From Acidobacteriota bacterium (GTDB taxonomy: Bacteria > Acidobacteriota > Terriglobia > Bryobacterales > Bryobacteraceae): a stretch of DNA of 64,000 nucleotides. The notes beneath the pieces are model-generated. The model worked only from the letters and a program-made list of their open reading frames with translations, was not told the DNA's origin and ran no database searches. Shown here in pieces: positions 14,959 to 24,124 of this stretch. Each line of letters starts with the position of its first letter. Position 1 is the first letter of the stretch. The stretch lies in the NCBI GenBank assembly GCA_018268935.1, contig JAFDVS010000016.1, positions 1-64,000 on the forward strand, given 5' to 3'. A program made the position numbers and the translations under genes.

Positions 14959-16239
14959 ATGTCTCGACTCCTGGCGCCCGGACCCACCAGTGTCCGCTAC
15001 CGGATACTTCTACTCACGTTTGTGGTGGCATTCGTGATGTATATCGACCGGGCGTGCATGGGCGCAGTTCAACCTCATATCATGCGCGAGTTCGGCATGG
15101 ACAAGATCCAGATGGGCTGGGCGTCGTCGCTATTCAACTTTGCGTACGCGGCCTTCCAGGTACCGTCCGGATGGATGACGGACCGATACGGGCCCCGAGC
15201 AATCCTCTGTATTGCGATCGCCTGGTGGTCGATCTTTACTGCGGCGACGGGCTTGACGTACAGCTTCGTGTCACTTGCGGTTACCCGGTTTCTCTTTGGT
15301 ATCGGCGAGGCGGCGGCATTTCCTGCTGCTTCCCGGGCGATTCTGCCGTGGCTGCCGGCCCGACAGCGTGCATTCGGACAGGGCTTCCAACACTCCGGGT
15401 CGAGGTTCGGGGCAGCCGTCGCGCCGGTGATTGCGGCGGCCCTAGCCACATCGTTCGGATGGCGTCACGTATTCTTCCTCTTTGGCGCGCTTGGCCTGGG
15501 ACTAGCGCTGTATTGGATGTGGTACTTCCGCGACCACCCGCAAGACCACCGCGGCGTCAACGCAGCAGAACACGAGTTATTGGCGACCGCGGTTCTCCCG
15601 CGCAGAAACAAGAATCAACACGTGCCTTGGGGCCGGATTCTGCGGCATCGCGACTTGTGGTTTCTGACTGCGATGTACTTCTGTTACGGGTGGGTGCTTT
15701 GGCTGTATATGACATGGCTGCCGACCTACTTTGTGGAATTCCGAAAATTTCCGGAGATGAAGATGGGCTTCGCCGTCAGTCTGCCGTTACTTGCGGCGAC
15801 GATAACGAACATCGTTGGCGGCACGATGTCCGACCGGCTCGCGCACATGTGGGGAAACCTGCGGCGCGGAAGGATTGCGGTGTCGGTCCTGGGGTTCCTG
15901 ATTGCAGGATTGGGATTGATAGGAGTTTCCCTCGTTTCCAGCGCGGCAGGCGCACTGGCATGCCTAACGTTTGCTCTGGCAGGTCTTGAATTAACCGTCG
16001 CGGTGTCCTGGGCGATGGCACTTGAGATGGGCGGCGACTTCGGCGGGTCGGTGTCAGCGGTGATGAACACCGGGGGCAACCTGGGCGGTGCACTGGCGAC
16101 GGTTGGGATCGGCTACATCGCCACGTTATCGAGTTGGACGGCGGCCTTCACGGCGTCGAGTGTATTGTGCCTGCTCGCAGCAGTGCTCGCGTCCCGAGTA
16201 GATCCCCGGCGCTCGATTGCCGCGAATGCTTCGACGTGA
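14959..16239 (+). CDS. MFS transporter, anion:cation symporter (sugar-acid) type
   Basis: 426 residues with about 12 membrane helices. The family marks are FVMYIDRACMGAV in helix 1, GWMTDRYGPR between helices 2 and 3, and RFLFGIGEAAAFPAASRAI in helix 4. This pattern fits the ACS branch of the major facilitator superfamily (glucarate, galactonate or hexuronate uptake). ATG at 14959 is chosen; GTG at 14941 would add six residues. A TGATATCTT element resembling an extended -10 lies 9 bases before the ATG and no ribosome-binding site is seen, so the message may be nearly leaderless. Divergent from the enolase-superfamily gene. Confidence 0.9.
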   Translation: MSRLLAPGPTSVRYRILLLTFVVAFVMYIDRACMGAVQPHIMREFGMDKIQMGWASSLFNFAYAAFQVPSGWMTDRYGPRAILCIAIAWWSIFTAATGLTYSFVSLAVTRFLFGIGEAAAFPAASRAILPWLPARQRAFGQGFQHSGSRFGAAVAPVIAAALATSFGWRHVFFLFGALGLGLALYWMWYFRDHPQDHRGVNAAEHELLATAVLPRRNKNQHVPWGRILRHRDLWFLTAMYFCYGWVLWLYMTWLPTYFVEFRKFPEMKMGFAVSLPLLAATITNIVGGTMSDRLAHMWGNLRRGRIAVSVLGFLIAGLGLIGVSLVSSAAGALACLTFALAGLELTVAVSWAMALEMGGDFGGSVSAVMNTGGNLGGALATVGIGYIATLSSWTAAFTASSVLCLLAAVLASRVDPRRSIAANAST

Positions 16240-16281
16240 TGATGGTTAGCAGGCTCAGGCATAGTAGCGCAGGCAGACGGG

Positions 16282-17673
16282 TCAAGCGGACCTCAGTTCG
16301 TCCTGGGCGAGGCGCATGGCGGGGGTTATGGGGTCGGCCTGGGTTTTGGCGTAGTACGGGATGGCGGCGAGAAGCGAGGGTTGGTATTGCGGAGAGACGA
16401 GACGGGAGTCTTCGATGAGGGCAGCGAGGTACTTGAAGTAGTGGACTTCATCGGCCTTGAGGAAGGTGTGTTGCATGGTGGTGTTGAGAATTTCGTGGCG
16501 ATTGTTGGGGAGGTTGGTGAGGGCGAGAATGTTGAGGGGGCGGATGGCGTTGGGGCGGGATTCGGCGAAGGTGCGGAACTGGACCATCCAGCCGGCGGCC
16601 TGCAGGGTGAGAAGGAGTTTGGTTTCTTTGCTGGTGGAGGATTGCCAGGCGTGGCGGAGAGCATTGGCGGCGGAGACGGCGTGAATGCCGACGATGGTGT
16701 TGGCGGCGTGGCATCGCATGGCGAGTTCGGCGGCGGAGAGATGAATCGCGTCCCAGATGGATTGCGGGCTGGCGGAGCTTTTGGCGATGCGGGCCGCGAT
16801 GTCGCGGGTGGCATCGGCGAGTGGCGCCTGGCGTAGCGTGGTGAGGATTTCGGCGGTGGCGTCCGCGGCGCCTGGGTTGGCTTTGAGCAGGGATTTGACT
16901 TGCGCTTTGTTGGAGGCGTAGCACTGGTTATCGCGCGTGTAGCCGTTCATTTCCTGGGTGGGGGTGAAATCGAGGAGACCGAGGGCGATGGAGCGGAGGA
17001 CGGGTTCGGCGTGTTGGAGGCCGATGGTGTGGAGGGTGCGATAGGCATTGGCGGTGAAGATGGCTTTGTGGCCGATGTTGCGGTAGTCGCGGGCTCCGTA
17101 TTCCCAAAGGAGGCTAAATGCATCTTCGGTGCGATTGTGGCGGGCGAGGGCGGCGGCAGCGCGTTCGGCACGCTCGATGTCCCAGTGGTCCATGGCATTT
17201 GCGAATTCGGTGCGGGCAGCGGTTGGAGTGGGGAGGGATTGCGTGAGTTCGCACATGGTGTAGTCGCCGGTGGATGCTTTGGCGTCGCGATCCTGGGCGG
17301 TTTTGAAATTGTCGATGGCGTAGAAGAGCGGGAGAGAGCGGAGTTCGCTGGGGGCTTCGAGGGAGAGGCGATGGGCGGAGTGAATGACGAAGACACAGTG
17401 GAGGGCGAAGCCGGGCGGGCGCGGGTTGACGTTGCGGATGCCGGCGAGGAAGGTGGCGGCGAGGAGTTGTTTGTAGGGAGTGCCTTTGCGGAGTTGCTGC
17501 ACTGCCATGGCGGCGCATTTTTCGCGGGGGGTGCTTTCGAGGAGGGCGACGAGGGGCTCGAGTTCGGAGGCGAAGCGGAGGGTGTTGGGGGTGATTTGCG
17601 CGGCGGCTCGGGTGAGCGGGACGCCGGCGGTGAGTTGGAGGAGGTGGCGGCGGGGGATGAGCATGGTGACCAT
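16282..17673 (-). CDS. Uncharacterised Tat-exported protein
   Basis: 463 residues beginning MVTMLIPRRHLLQL, with a twin-arginine-like leader that ends near TRAAA. I recall similar proteins in Acidobacteriota, Verrucomicrobiota and Planctomycetota (blocks LLAATFLAGIRNVNPRPPGF and LPLFYAIDNFKTAQDRDA), but no function is known to me. The sequence is mostly alpha-helical, with alanine-rich helical pairs reminiscent of HEAT-type repeats; no catalytic motif was recognised. ATG 17673 lies four bases after the sulfatase stop, so the gene is the second cistron of a sulfatase operon; ATG 17664 is an alternative start. A helper role for sulfated-substrate breakdown is only inference. Confidence 0.7.
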   Translation of the reverse strand: MVTMLIPRRHLLQLTAGVPLTRAAAQITPNTLRFASELEPLVALLESTPREKCAAMAVQQLRKGTPYKQLLAATFLAGIRNVNPRPPGFALHCVFVIHSAHRLSLEAPSELRSLPLFYAIDNFKTAQDRDAKASTGDYTMCELTQSLPTPTAARTEFANAMDHWDIERAERAAAALARHNRTEDAFSLLWEYGARDYRNIGHKAIFTANAYRTLHTIGLQHAEPVLRSIALGLLDFTPTQEMNGYTRDNQCYASNKAQVKSLLKANPGAADATAEILTTLRQAPLADATRDIAARIAKSSASPQSIWDAIHLSAAELAMRCHAANTIVGIHAVSAANALRHAWQSSTSKETKLLLTLQAAGWMVQFRTFAESRPNAIRPLNILALTNLPNNRHEILNTTMQHTFLKADEVHYFKYLAALIEDSRLVSPQYQPSLLAAIPYYAKTQADPITPAMRLAQDELRSA

Positions 17674-17677
17674 TATG

Positions 17678-19498
17678 CTACGGGAACTTGGCGAGGAGGC
17701 GGCGGCGGAGAGTGGGGTAGAGGTTGAGGTATTTGGTTTTGGCGGCGGGGTCGGCGGCGGGGTAGGAGGCGAGTTTGGCGATGGCGGATTTGTCGATTTG
17801 GGGGAGTTCGTCGAGTGAGCTGAGGGCTTGGATGACGACGGTGATTGGGTTGGTGCGCGGGTCGGCGAGGGTGATGAGGACATCGGCATCGCTGAGTGCT
17901 TCGGCGGCGACAATGCGGACTGCCGGGGATGGATCGTTGAGGGCTTTCGTGAGCAGGCCGCGACTTTGCTGGATGGCTTCGCGGCCACGCATGAGGATGC
18001 CAAGTACGGCCCAGTAACGGATGGCGCTTTCTTTGTGGGTGGCTGATTGTTGGAGACGCGGAAGGGTGGCGGGATCGAGGTGCGAGGCGAGGTCGGCGAT
18101 GGGGAAGATTTCTTCGAGCGGGTATCTGGCGCGGCCGCGAGCCATGGCGTAGGGCGTTGTGTTGGTGGAGCGGGAATGCAGTTCGCTTTCGGGGAGGAAG
18201 CCGGTGTCGCGGATTTCGAAGATGTGCGTACGGAGCGCGGCTCGGAATTTTTCGAGCGTGGCGCGGTGGGATGGGGATTTGGCGAGGTTGTTGATTTCGT
18301 CGGGGTCGGCTTCGAGGTCGTAGAGTTCTTCGGGGGCTTTGGGCATCCAATAGGCGGCTTGGGTGGGGTTGAGTTTGCCGGCGTCGAAGAGGGCTCGCCA
18401 GGCGCGGGTGGTGGGGGTTTGGAAGGAGTAATCGCCGTATTGGCCGTGGGCTCGGTGGGGCATGAAGTTGCGGATGTAGACGTAGCGGTGATTGCGCATG
18501 GAGCGGATGAGGTCGTAGCGCTCGCCCATGCGGTCCATCATGCCGTGGAGGTAGTTTGGGGCGGGCTTCGCGTGCGGGCCGAGGAAGGCGCGGCCCTGGA
18601 AGTTGGTTGGGGGTTGGAGGCCGGCGATGCTGAGGACGGTGGGGGCGAAGTCGATGAATTGGGTGAGGCGGCGGTTGGGTTGGCCGGGCTGCCATTGTTG
18701 GGCGAGGTGTTGCCACTTGTTCGGGAGGTAGACGATTAGCGGAACGTGGAAGCCGGCGTTATAGGCATCGCGTTTGAGGCGCGGAAGGCCGGGGCCGTTA
18801 TCGCCGTAGAAAAAGACGATGGTGTTTTCGGCCTCTCCCGTGGCTTCGATTTCCTGGAGGAGTTTTCCGGCTTCGCGATCCATGTCGGTGATTTTGTCGT
18901 GATATTGTGCCCAGCCCTGGCGGGTTTCGATGTTGTCGGGGTGATAGGGCGGGATGCGGACTTTGGCGGGGTCATGGACGAAGGTGTGCGGGCGGAGACG
19001 GATCTGCGATTCGTGGGTCATGATGAAGTTGAAGACGGCGAAGAATGGTTTGCCTGTGGGGCGATTGCGCCAGTGGGCTTTGGGGCTGGAGTCGTCCCAG
19101 ATGGTTTCGAGTTGCGTGTCGAGGTTGAGGTTGTAATCGGTTTTGGAGTTGTTGGTGCAGTAGTAGCCAGCCTGGCGGAGGAGTTCGGGATAGGTGCGCA
19201 GGTTGGACGGGAAGGTGACCGTGCTGCGCATATGCTGGGCTCCGATGGATTGGGGGTACATGGAGGTGAGGATGGAAGTGCGCGCAGGGGCGCAGACGGG
19301 GGCGATGGACCAGACGTAGGGGAAGCGCATGCCTTGGGAGGCGAGGCGATCGAGGTTGGGGGTGTTGGAATCGGGGCAACCGAAGGCTCCGAGGTGGGGG
19401 CCGATGTCTTCGCAGGTGATCCAGAGGATGTTGGGTTTCGCGGAGGTGGGGGCCGCGGCGGCGGCGAGCGGCGTGGTGAGGAAGGAGCGGCGGTTCAT
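17678..19498 (-). CDS. Sulfatase (arylsulfatase-type, type I formylglycine)
   Basis: 606 residues. The leader MNRRSFLTTPLAAAAAP is Tat-like. The catalytic signature C69-A-P-A-R73 (CxPxR) is the substrate for formylglycine formation, and metal-binding ITCEDIG (D31) and YGDNGPGLPR are present. The sulfatase core covers residues 20-470; residues 480-606 look like helical HEAT-type repeats (VRIVAAEALSDADVLITLA), an addition common in planctomycete/acidobacterial enzymes. It cleaves sulfate esters, probably on polysaccharides, outside the cytoplasm. The start is ATG 19498; longer in-frame starts would add a non-leader sequence. Divergent from the PSD1 gene. Confidence 0.92.
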   Translation of the reverse strand: MNRRSFLTTPLAAAAAPTSAKPNILWITCEDIGPHLGAFGCPDSNTPNLDRLASQGMRFPYVWSIAPVCAPARTSILTSMYPQSIGAQHMRSTVTFPSNLRTYPELLRQAGYYCTNNSKTDYNLNLDTQLETIWDDSSPKAHWRNRPTGKPFFAVFNFIMTHESQIRLRPHTFVHDPAKVRIPPYHPDNIETRQGWAQYHDKITDMDREAGKLLQEIEATGEAENTIVFFYGDNGPGLPRLKRDAYNAGFHVPLIVYLPNKWQHLAQQWQPGQPNRRLTQFIDFAPTVLSIAGLQPPTNFQGRAFLGPHAKPAPNYLHGMMDRMGERYDLIRSMRNHRYVYIRNFMPHRAHGQYGDYSFQTPTTRAWRALFDAGKLNPTQAAYWMPKAPEELYDLEADPDEINNLAKSPSHRATLEKFRAALRTHIFEIRDTGFLPESELHSRSTNTTPYAMARGRARYPLEEIFPIADLASHLDPATLPRLQQSATHKESAIRYWAVLGILMRGREAIQQSRGLLTKALNDPSPAVRIVAAEALSDADVLITLADPRTNPITVVIQALSSLDELPQIDKSAIAKLASYPAADPAAKTKYLNLYPTLRRRLLAKFP

Positions 19499-19552
19499 AG
19501 GAAGAGGACAGTATACCGGGTGCGCTGGCCTGGAAGATGCGCGCGCGAGGCT

Positions 19553-19561
19553 TGATATAAT
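19553..19561 (+). promoter_or_regulatory. Extended -10 promoter of the PSD1/DUF1501 operon
   Basis: TGATATAAT is a perfect -10 hexamer with an upstream TG. It ends 9 bases before the ATG at 19571, so transcription would begin about three bases before the start codon. No ribosome-binding site precedes the ATG and no good -35 is seen. The message is therefore probably leaderless or nearly so. Confidence 0.65.
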
Positions 19562-19570
19562 CTCTTTCAA

Positions 19571-21883
19571 ATGCTAGCGAGATGGGCTGTGATGGCGTGC
19601 GCCGCCGCCATGTACGCACAAGAACCGGCGAAGATCACTTTCTATGAAGAGAAGGTGAAGCCGATTTTGCGGCTGAATTGCCTCGCTTGCCATTCGGAAA
19701 AAGCAATCAATAGCGGCTTGTCTTTGGAGACGCAGGAGTCGATTCTGCGCGGGGGAAATCGTGGTCCGGCAGTGAAGAAGGGTGCGCCGGATGAGAGCGC
19801 GCTGATCGCCGCGGTGAAGCATTCGGGCGATGTGAAGATGCCTCCGGGGCGGAAGTTGAAGGACGAGCAGATCGCGGTGTTGGAGCAGTGGGTGAAGGAT
19901 GGCGTGGCGATGCCGCAATCGGCAATGAAGTCGCGGCGGCCAGGGGCGGATCATTGGGCGTTTCAGCCGGTGAAGCGGAGCGCGCTGCCGGAAGTGCAGG
20001 CGAAGCAATGGACGCGGAATCCGGTGGACTTTTTTGTACTGGCGAAGATTGAGAAAGCGGGGCTGACTCCTTCGGCGGAGGCGGACAAAGCGACGTTGCT
20101 GCGGCGAGTGAGTCTGGATTTGACGGGGCTGCCACCGACGTGGAAAGAGCTGCAGGATTTCGTGGCGGACACGCGGCCGGATGCGTATGAACGCGCGGTG
20201 GACCGTTTGCTGGCGAGCCCGCACTACGGTGAGCGCTGGGGGCGGCTGTGGCTGGATCTGGCGCGGTATGCCGATTCGGATGGCTACACGATTGATGCTC
20301 CGCGCGAGATGTGGATGTACAGGGATTGGGTGATCAACGCGTTCAATCGCGACATGCCGTTCGATCAATTCGTGGTGGAACAGGTGGCGGGGGATATGCT
20401 GCCGAACCCGACGCAGGATCAGATCATTGCGACGGGGTTCCATCGGAACACTCCTTCGAATTACGAAGGCGGGATTGATTTCGAGCAGTACCGGGTGGAG
20501 GCGGTGGCGGATCGTGTGATCACGACGGGCTCTGTGTTCATGGGGCTGACGCTTGGTTGCGCGCGGTGCCACGATCACAAGTACGATCCGGTATCGCAGA
20601 AGGAGTTTTATCAGATCTTCGCGTTTTTGAACAACGTGGATGAGATTGATAAAGAGGCGGAGCGGAAGGATTTCAACCGGCCGTTTTTGCCGGTGGGCAC
20701 ACCGGACCAGATGACGGCGTATCACGCGTGGGAAGCGCAGTTGCAGGCGCTGGAGAATGAGCTGAATCAATTTCGCGATACGCTGCCGGGCGAAGGGCAG
20801 CCGCTGCATCCGGGCGTGGTGGAACGGCAGAAACATATTGAGGCGCATCGGAAGCGGATTCCGAAAGTGACGCGGGCGCTGGTGATGCGCGAATTGGCGA
20901 AGCCACGGGTTTCCTATATTCATTTGGGCGGCGATTTCACGCGGAAGGGCTCGACGGTGGAGCCGGGCGTGCTGGCGGTGATGCCTCCATTGCCGAAGAC
21001 CGAAGGGCGGCCGACGCGCTTGGATTTCGCGAAGTGGCTGGTGGCGAAGAACAATCCGTTGACGGCGCGGGTGACGGTGAATCGCATCTGGCAGAAGTAT
21101 TTCGGCAAGGGGATTGTGGACACGGAGAACGATTTCGGAAAGATGGGAGATCAGCCGACGCATCCGGAGTTGCTGGACTATTTGTCGTTGGAGTTTATGG
21201 ACAAGGGTTGGAGCCAGAAGGCGCTGCACAAGACGATTGTGATGTCGGCGGCGTACCGGCAGGATTCGGATGCAAGGCCGGAAGTGAAGAAGGCGGATCC
21301 GGAGAACCGGCTGCTGGCGCGTCAATCGCGGTTGCGGCTGGATGCGGAACTGGTGCGCGACTCGGCGCTGGTGGCGAGTGGATTGTTGTCGGATAAGGTG
21401 GGTGGACCGAGCGTGTTTCCGCCGCTGCCTCCGGGGGCGAACTCAGTGACGCAGGTGTCGCGGGAGTGGAAGACGAGCACGGGGCCGGATCGCTTCCGGC
21501 GTGGCGTGTATACGTGGTTCCAGCGATCGGCGCCGCATCCGGGATTGATTTTGTTTGATGCTCCGGATGCCACGGTGACGTGCACGCGGCGGATTCGATC
21601 GAACTCGCCGTTGCAGGCGTTGACGCTGTTGAACGATGAAGCGTATTTCGAATTTGCGCAGGCGCTGGCGGACCGGTTGATCAAAGAAGATATGAAGGCG
21701 GATGGGGAGCGGTTGCGGCAGGGATTCTTATATGCGCTGAACCGGCGGCCGGTGGGGGATGAGGAATCGCGGTTGTTGAAATTGCTGAATGCGCAGCGCG
21801 ATGCAAAGAAGGACGAGAAGGCGGCATGGACGGCCGTGTCGCGAGTGTTGTTGAATCTTGACGAGTTCATGACGCGGGAGTAA
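19571..21883 (+). CDS. PSD1 protein: planctomycete-type cytochrome c with DUF1549 and DUF1553
   Basis: 770 residues, exported. A haem-binding C37-LA-C40-H41 site sits in the N-terminal planctomycete cytochrome c domain (residues 25-115). DUF1549 (about 140-345) includes GERWGRLWLDLARYADSDGY and a second CxxCH motif (CARCHDHKYDP). DUF1553 (about 490-745) includes ARVTVNRIWQKYFGKGIV and FPPLPPGANSVTQV. These proteins are nearly always paired with DUF1501 proteins, as here three bases downstream. The biochemical role is unproven; a link to outer-surface redox or polymer breakdown has been proposed because of frequent sulfatase neighbours, also true here. Confidence 0.93.
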   Translation: MLARWAVMACAAAMYAQEPAKITFYEEKVKPILRLNCLACHSEKAINSGLSLETQESILRGGNRGPAVKKGAPDESALIAAVKHSGDVKMPPGRKLKDEQIAVLEQWVKDGVAMPQSAMKSRRPGADHWAFQPVKRSALPEVQAKQWTRNPVDFFVLAKIEKAGLTPSAEADKATLLRRVSLDLTGLPPTWKELQDFVADTRPDAYERAVDRLLASPHYGERWGRLWLDLARYADSDGYTIDAPREMWMYRDWVINAFNRDMPFDQFVVEQVAGDMLPNPTQDQIIATGFHRNTPSNYEGGIDFEQYRVEAVADRVITTGSVFMGLTLGCARCHDHKYDPVSQKEFYQIFAFLNNVDEIDKEAERKDFNRPFLPVGTPDQMTAYHAWEAQLQALENELNQFRDTLPGEGQPLHPGVVERQKHIEAHRKRIPKVTRALVMRELAKPRVSYIHLGGDFTRKGSTVEPGVLAVMPPLPKTEGRPTRLDFAKWLVAKNNPLTARVTVNRIWQKYFGKGIVDTENDFGKMGDQPTHPELLDYLSLEFMDKGWSQKALHKTIVMSAAYRQDSDARPEVKKADPENRLLARQSRLRLDAELVRDSALVASGLLSDKVGGPSVFPPLPPGANSVTQVSREWKTSTGPDRFRRGVYTWFQRSAPHPGLILFDAPDATVTCTRRIRSNSPLQALTLLNDEAYFEFAQALADRLIKEDMKADGERLRQGFLYALNRRPVGDEESRLLKLLNAQRDAKKDEKAAWTAVSRVLLNLDEFMTRE

Positions 21884-21886
21884 GCC

Positions 21887-23284
21887 ATGCAAGACCAACT
21901 GCTGAAGAAGACAAGGCGGCAACTGTTTCGCGATTGCGGAGTAGGCGTGGGCAAGGTGGCGCTGGCGTCGCTGATTCAGGAAACGATGCTGGCGAAGCGG
22001 CACCATGCGGCGAAGATTGAGAACGTTATCTTCTGCCAGATGTGCGGTGCGCCGTCGCATCTGGAGTTATTTGAATACAAGCCGGAGTTGGTGAAGTGGG
22101 ACGGGAAGACGGCGCCGGATAGTCTGCTTGCGGGCAAGCGGTTCGCGTTCATGGACACGTTCAGCAAAGAGAAGCCGAAGCTGTTGGGGACGCGGCGGAA
22201 GTTCACGCAGAACGGCAAGAGCGGGATGTGGATGTCGGAGCTTTTTCCGAACGTGGCGGGGATAGTGGATGATCTGACGATGGTGCACAGCATCTCGACG
22301 GAGAACTTCAATCACGGTCCGGCGAAGCTGTTTTGCAATACGGGATCGGTGCGGCCGGGGCGGCCGAGCATGGGGGCGTGGATCACGTACGGGATTGGAA
22401 GCGATTCGAAGGATCTGCCGGGGTTTGTGGTGCTGCAATCGGGTGGACGCGGGCCGCGCGGCGGGGCGTTGTTGTGGAGCAGCGGGTTTTTGCCGACGGC
22501 GTATCAGGGGATTCCGTTCCGCAATGTGGGTGATCCGATTCTGGATTTATCGAATCCGAAGCCGGTGAGCGCCGACGATCAGCGGCAGACGTTGGATGCC
22601 ATTCAGGATTTGAACCGGATGCGGCTGGGCGCAACGGGCGATGAAGAGATTGAGACGCGGATCAGCTCGTATGAGATGGCGTACCGGATGCAGACGAGCG
22701 GGCCGGAGCTGATTGATTTCGCGAAGGAGTCGGCGGCGACGCTGGAGATGTATGGGGCGAAGCCGGGCGAGGGCTCATACGCGAATAATTGTCTGCTGGC
22801 GCGGAGGCTGGTGGAGCGCGGGGTGCGATTCGTGCAGTTGTATCACGCCGATTGGGATCATCACGACGACATCACGAAGCCGCTGGATAAGGTTTGCGCG
22901 GAAGTGGACAAGGCGACGGCGGCGTTGATTACGGATTTGAAGCAGCGCGGGTTGTTGGAGAAGACGCTGGTGGTGTGGGGCGGCGAGTTTGGACGGACTC
23001 CGATGGGCGAGGTGCGGGAGAAGGGGAAGATCGGGCGGAATCACCATATTGATTCGTACTCGATGTTCATGGCGGGCGGCGGATTGAAGCATGGGTACAC
23101 GTATGGGGCTAGCGATGAGCTGGGCTTTTCGCCGGTGGGGGATAAGATCGAAGTGCATGATCTCCATGCGACAATGCTGCATTTGCTGGGGATTGATCAT
23201 TTGAAGTTGACGTATCGGTTCCAGGGGCGGGATTTCCGGCTGACGGATATTAAGGGGAAGGTGCTGGATAAGATACTGGCGTGA
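21887..23284 (+). CDS. DUF1501 domain protein (Tat-exported, phosphatase/sulfatase-like fold)
   Basis: 465 residues with a twin-arginine leader (KKTRRQLFRDCGVGVG). Family blocks include FCQMCGAPSHLELFEYKPEL, MVHSISTENFNHGPAKLF, RLVERGVRFVQLYHADWDHH and GEFGRTPMGE. DUF1501 proteins belong to the alkaline-phosphatase-like superfamily and accompany PSD1 proteins. The gene starts three bases after the PSD1 stop, indicating translational coupling. Substrate unknown. Confidence 0.93.
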   Translation: MQDQLLKKTRRQLFRDCGVGVGKVALASLIQETMLAKRHHAAKIENVIFCQMCGAPSHLELFEYKPELVKWDGKTAPDSLLAGKRFAFMDTFSKEKPKLLGTRRKFTQNGKSGMWMSELFPNVAGIVDDLTMVHSISTENFNHGPAKLFCNTGSVRPGRPSMGAWITYGIGSDSKDLPGFVVLQSGGRGPRGGALLWSSGFLPTAYQGIPFRNVGDPILDLSNPKPVSADDQRQTLDAIQDLNRMRLGATGDEEIETRISSYEMAYRMQTSGPELIDFAKESAATLEMYGAKPGEGSYANNCLLARRLVERGVRFVQLYHADWDHHDDITKPLDKVCAEVDKATAALITDLKQRGLLEKTLVVWGGEFGRTPMGEVREKGKIGRNHHIDSYSMFMAGGGLKHGYTYGASDELGFSPVGDKIEVHDLHATMLHLLGIDHLKLTYRFQGRDFRLTDIKGKVLDKILA

Positions 23285-23383
23285 TGCGGTATTTTGCATG
23301 GCGGGTGAAATTCAACGAGGGATGTACCCTTCTGTGCAGGTGAGGAGGGTGCCGTCGAGCATCATAATCGGGAAAGCGACGAC

Positions 23384-23794
23384 GTGCGCCAGGCTGTTGC
23401 TGCACCGAAGGGTGGCAATACCTGGTTTTATTTAACTACTGCTTCACGCGACTACGGACTCACCAGCGGCACCCGGGACACACCAAAGATCCAGATCGAA
23501 GAACTTGGACGAGAAATCGTCTATGCTCCCAATGCAGAAGCTGAGCTTGCGCTCAAGAAGAGAGCGTTCCTGCAAATCGAAAGAGGTTTCTTCGCCGTGA
23601 TCATTAACGACCTGATCGAGGCTGACCTGGTGATTGCCGATCTTACTGAGCATAATCCGAACGTGCTATTTGAGCTTGGTGTGCGCATGGTTCAGGACAA
23701 GCCAGTCCTACATAAACATCCTGCGCGGAAAGGGGAAGGGATAGCGGGATCACCGAAGGCCCGGTTACCATCAACAAGCGCTGGCGCGAGATAA
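23384..23794 (+). CDS. Nucleoside 2-deoxyribosyltransferase-like protein, C-terminus probably lost
   Basis: 136 residues from GTG 23384. The recognisable core is IEADLVIADLTEHNPNVLF followed by ELG and DKPV, matching the conserved ADxVVADLTxxNPNVxxELG block of nucleoside deoxyribosyltransferase-like (Rossmann-type) domains seen in NAD/nucleotide-processing proteins. After DKPV the expected family sequence is replaced by a basic low-complexity tail, while another frame across 23747-23830 (ITEGPVTINKRWREIMEE) looks more protein-like. That suggests a frameshift or fusion scar near 23720-23750. No ribosome-binding site is seen. It may be a decayed part of an accessory or defence island. Confidence 0.5.
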   Translation: MRQAVAAPKGGNTWFYLTTASRDYGLTSGTRDTPKIQIEELGREIVYAPNAEAELALKKRAFLQIERGFFAVIINDLIEADLVIADLTEHNPNVLFELGVRMVQDKPVLHKHPARKGEGIAGSPKARLPSTSAGAR

Positions 23795-23801
23795 TGGAGG
23801 A

Positions 23802-24119
23802 GTGCCGATCGTTTCCAGAGGGTTTGTCCACCAAAGCGAACTCGAACAGGCTGTAAAGCGAGCCGAAGAGGCGTTGCGCCCGGACGTTGTGCACATACGC
23901 TATAGCCTTGGCGAGGATTGGAGCGGGGCAGGAGCGCTTTTCTTCCGCGTTCTGCTCAGCGACAAAGCGAGCGAGCGCACGCGATTACAGGAAGTGGCAC
24001 GACGCGTTGCACTTCGGATCTCTCAGGAAGTACAGCCGGATGAATTCGGACTGCAGCCTTACTTCAACTTTCGAAGCGAATCCGAGCAGGAAAAGTTGAA
24101 CGAACCAGCTTGGGCGTAG
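23802..24119 (+). CDS. Small uncharacterised protein paired with a HEPN protein
   Basis: 105 residues from GTG 23802; an in-frame stop at 23742 excludes a much longer form and a GGAGG lies immediately upstream. The block RPDVVHIRYSLGEDWSGAG and the C-terminal FNFRSESEQEKLNEPAWA look like conserved features of a small family that I associate with HEPN genes. The next gene starts five bases after the stop, so the two are one unit. By analogy with HEPN/MNT modules it could be the partner of a ribonuclease-like HEPN protein, but no nucleotidyltransferase motif (GSxARG) is visible. Confidence 0.7.
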   Translation: MPIVSRGFVHQSELEQAVKRAEEALRPDVVHIRYSLGEDWSGAGALFFRVLLSDKASERTRLQEVARRVALRISQEVQPDEFGLQPYFNFRSESEQEKLNEPAWA

Positions 24120-24124
24120 TTCTG

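Noticed and set aside
19574..21325. Minus-strand open frame of 583 codons rich in Arg, His and Pro
   Set aside because: Antisense to the PSD1 gene, which has haem motifs, DUF1549/1553 blocks and a promoter.
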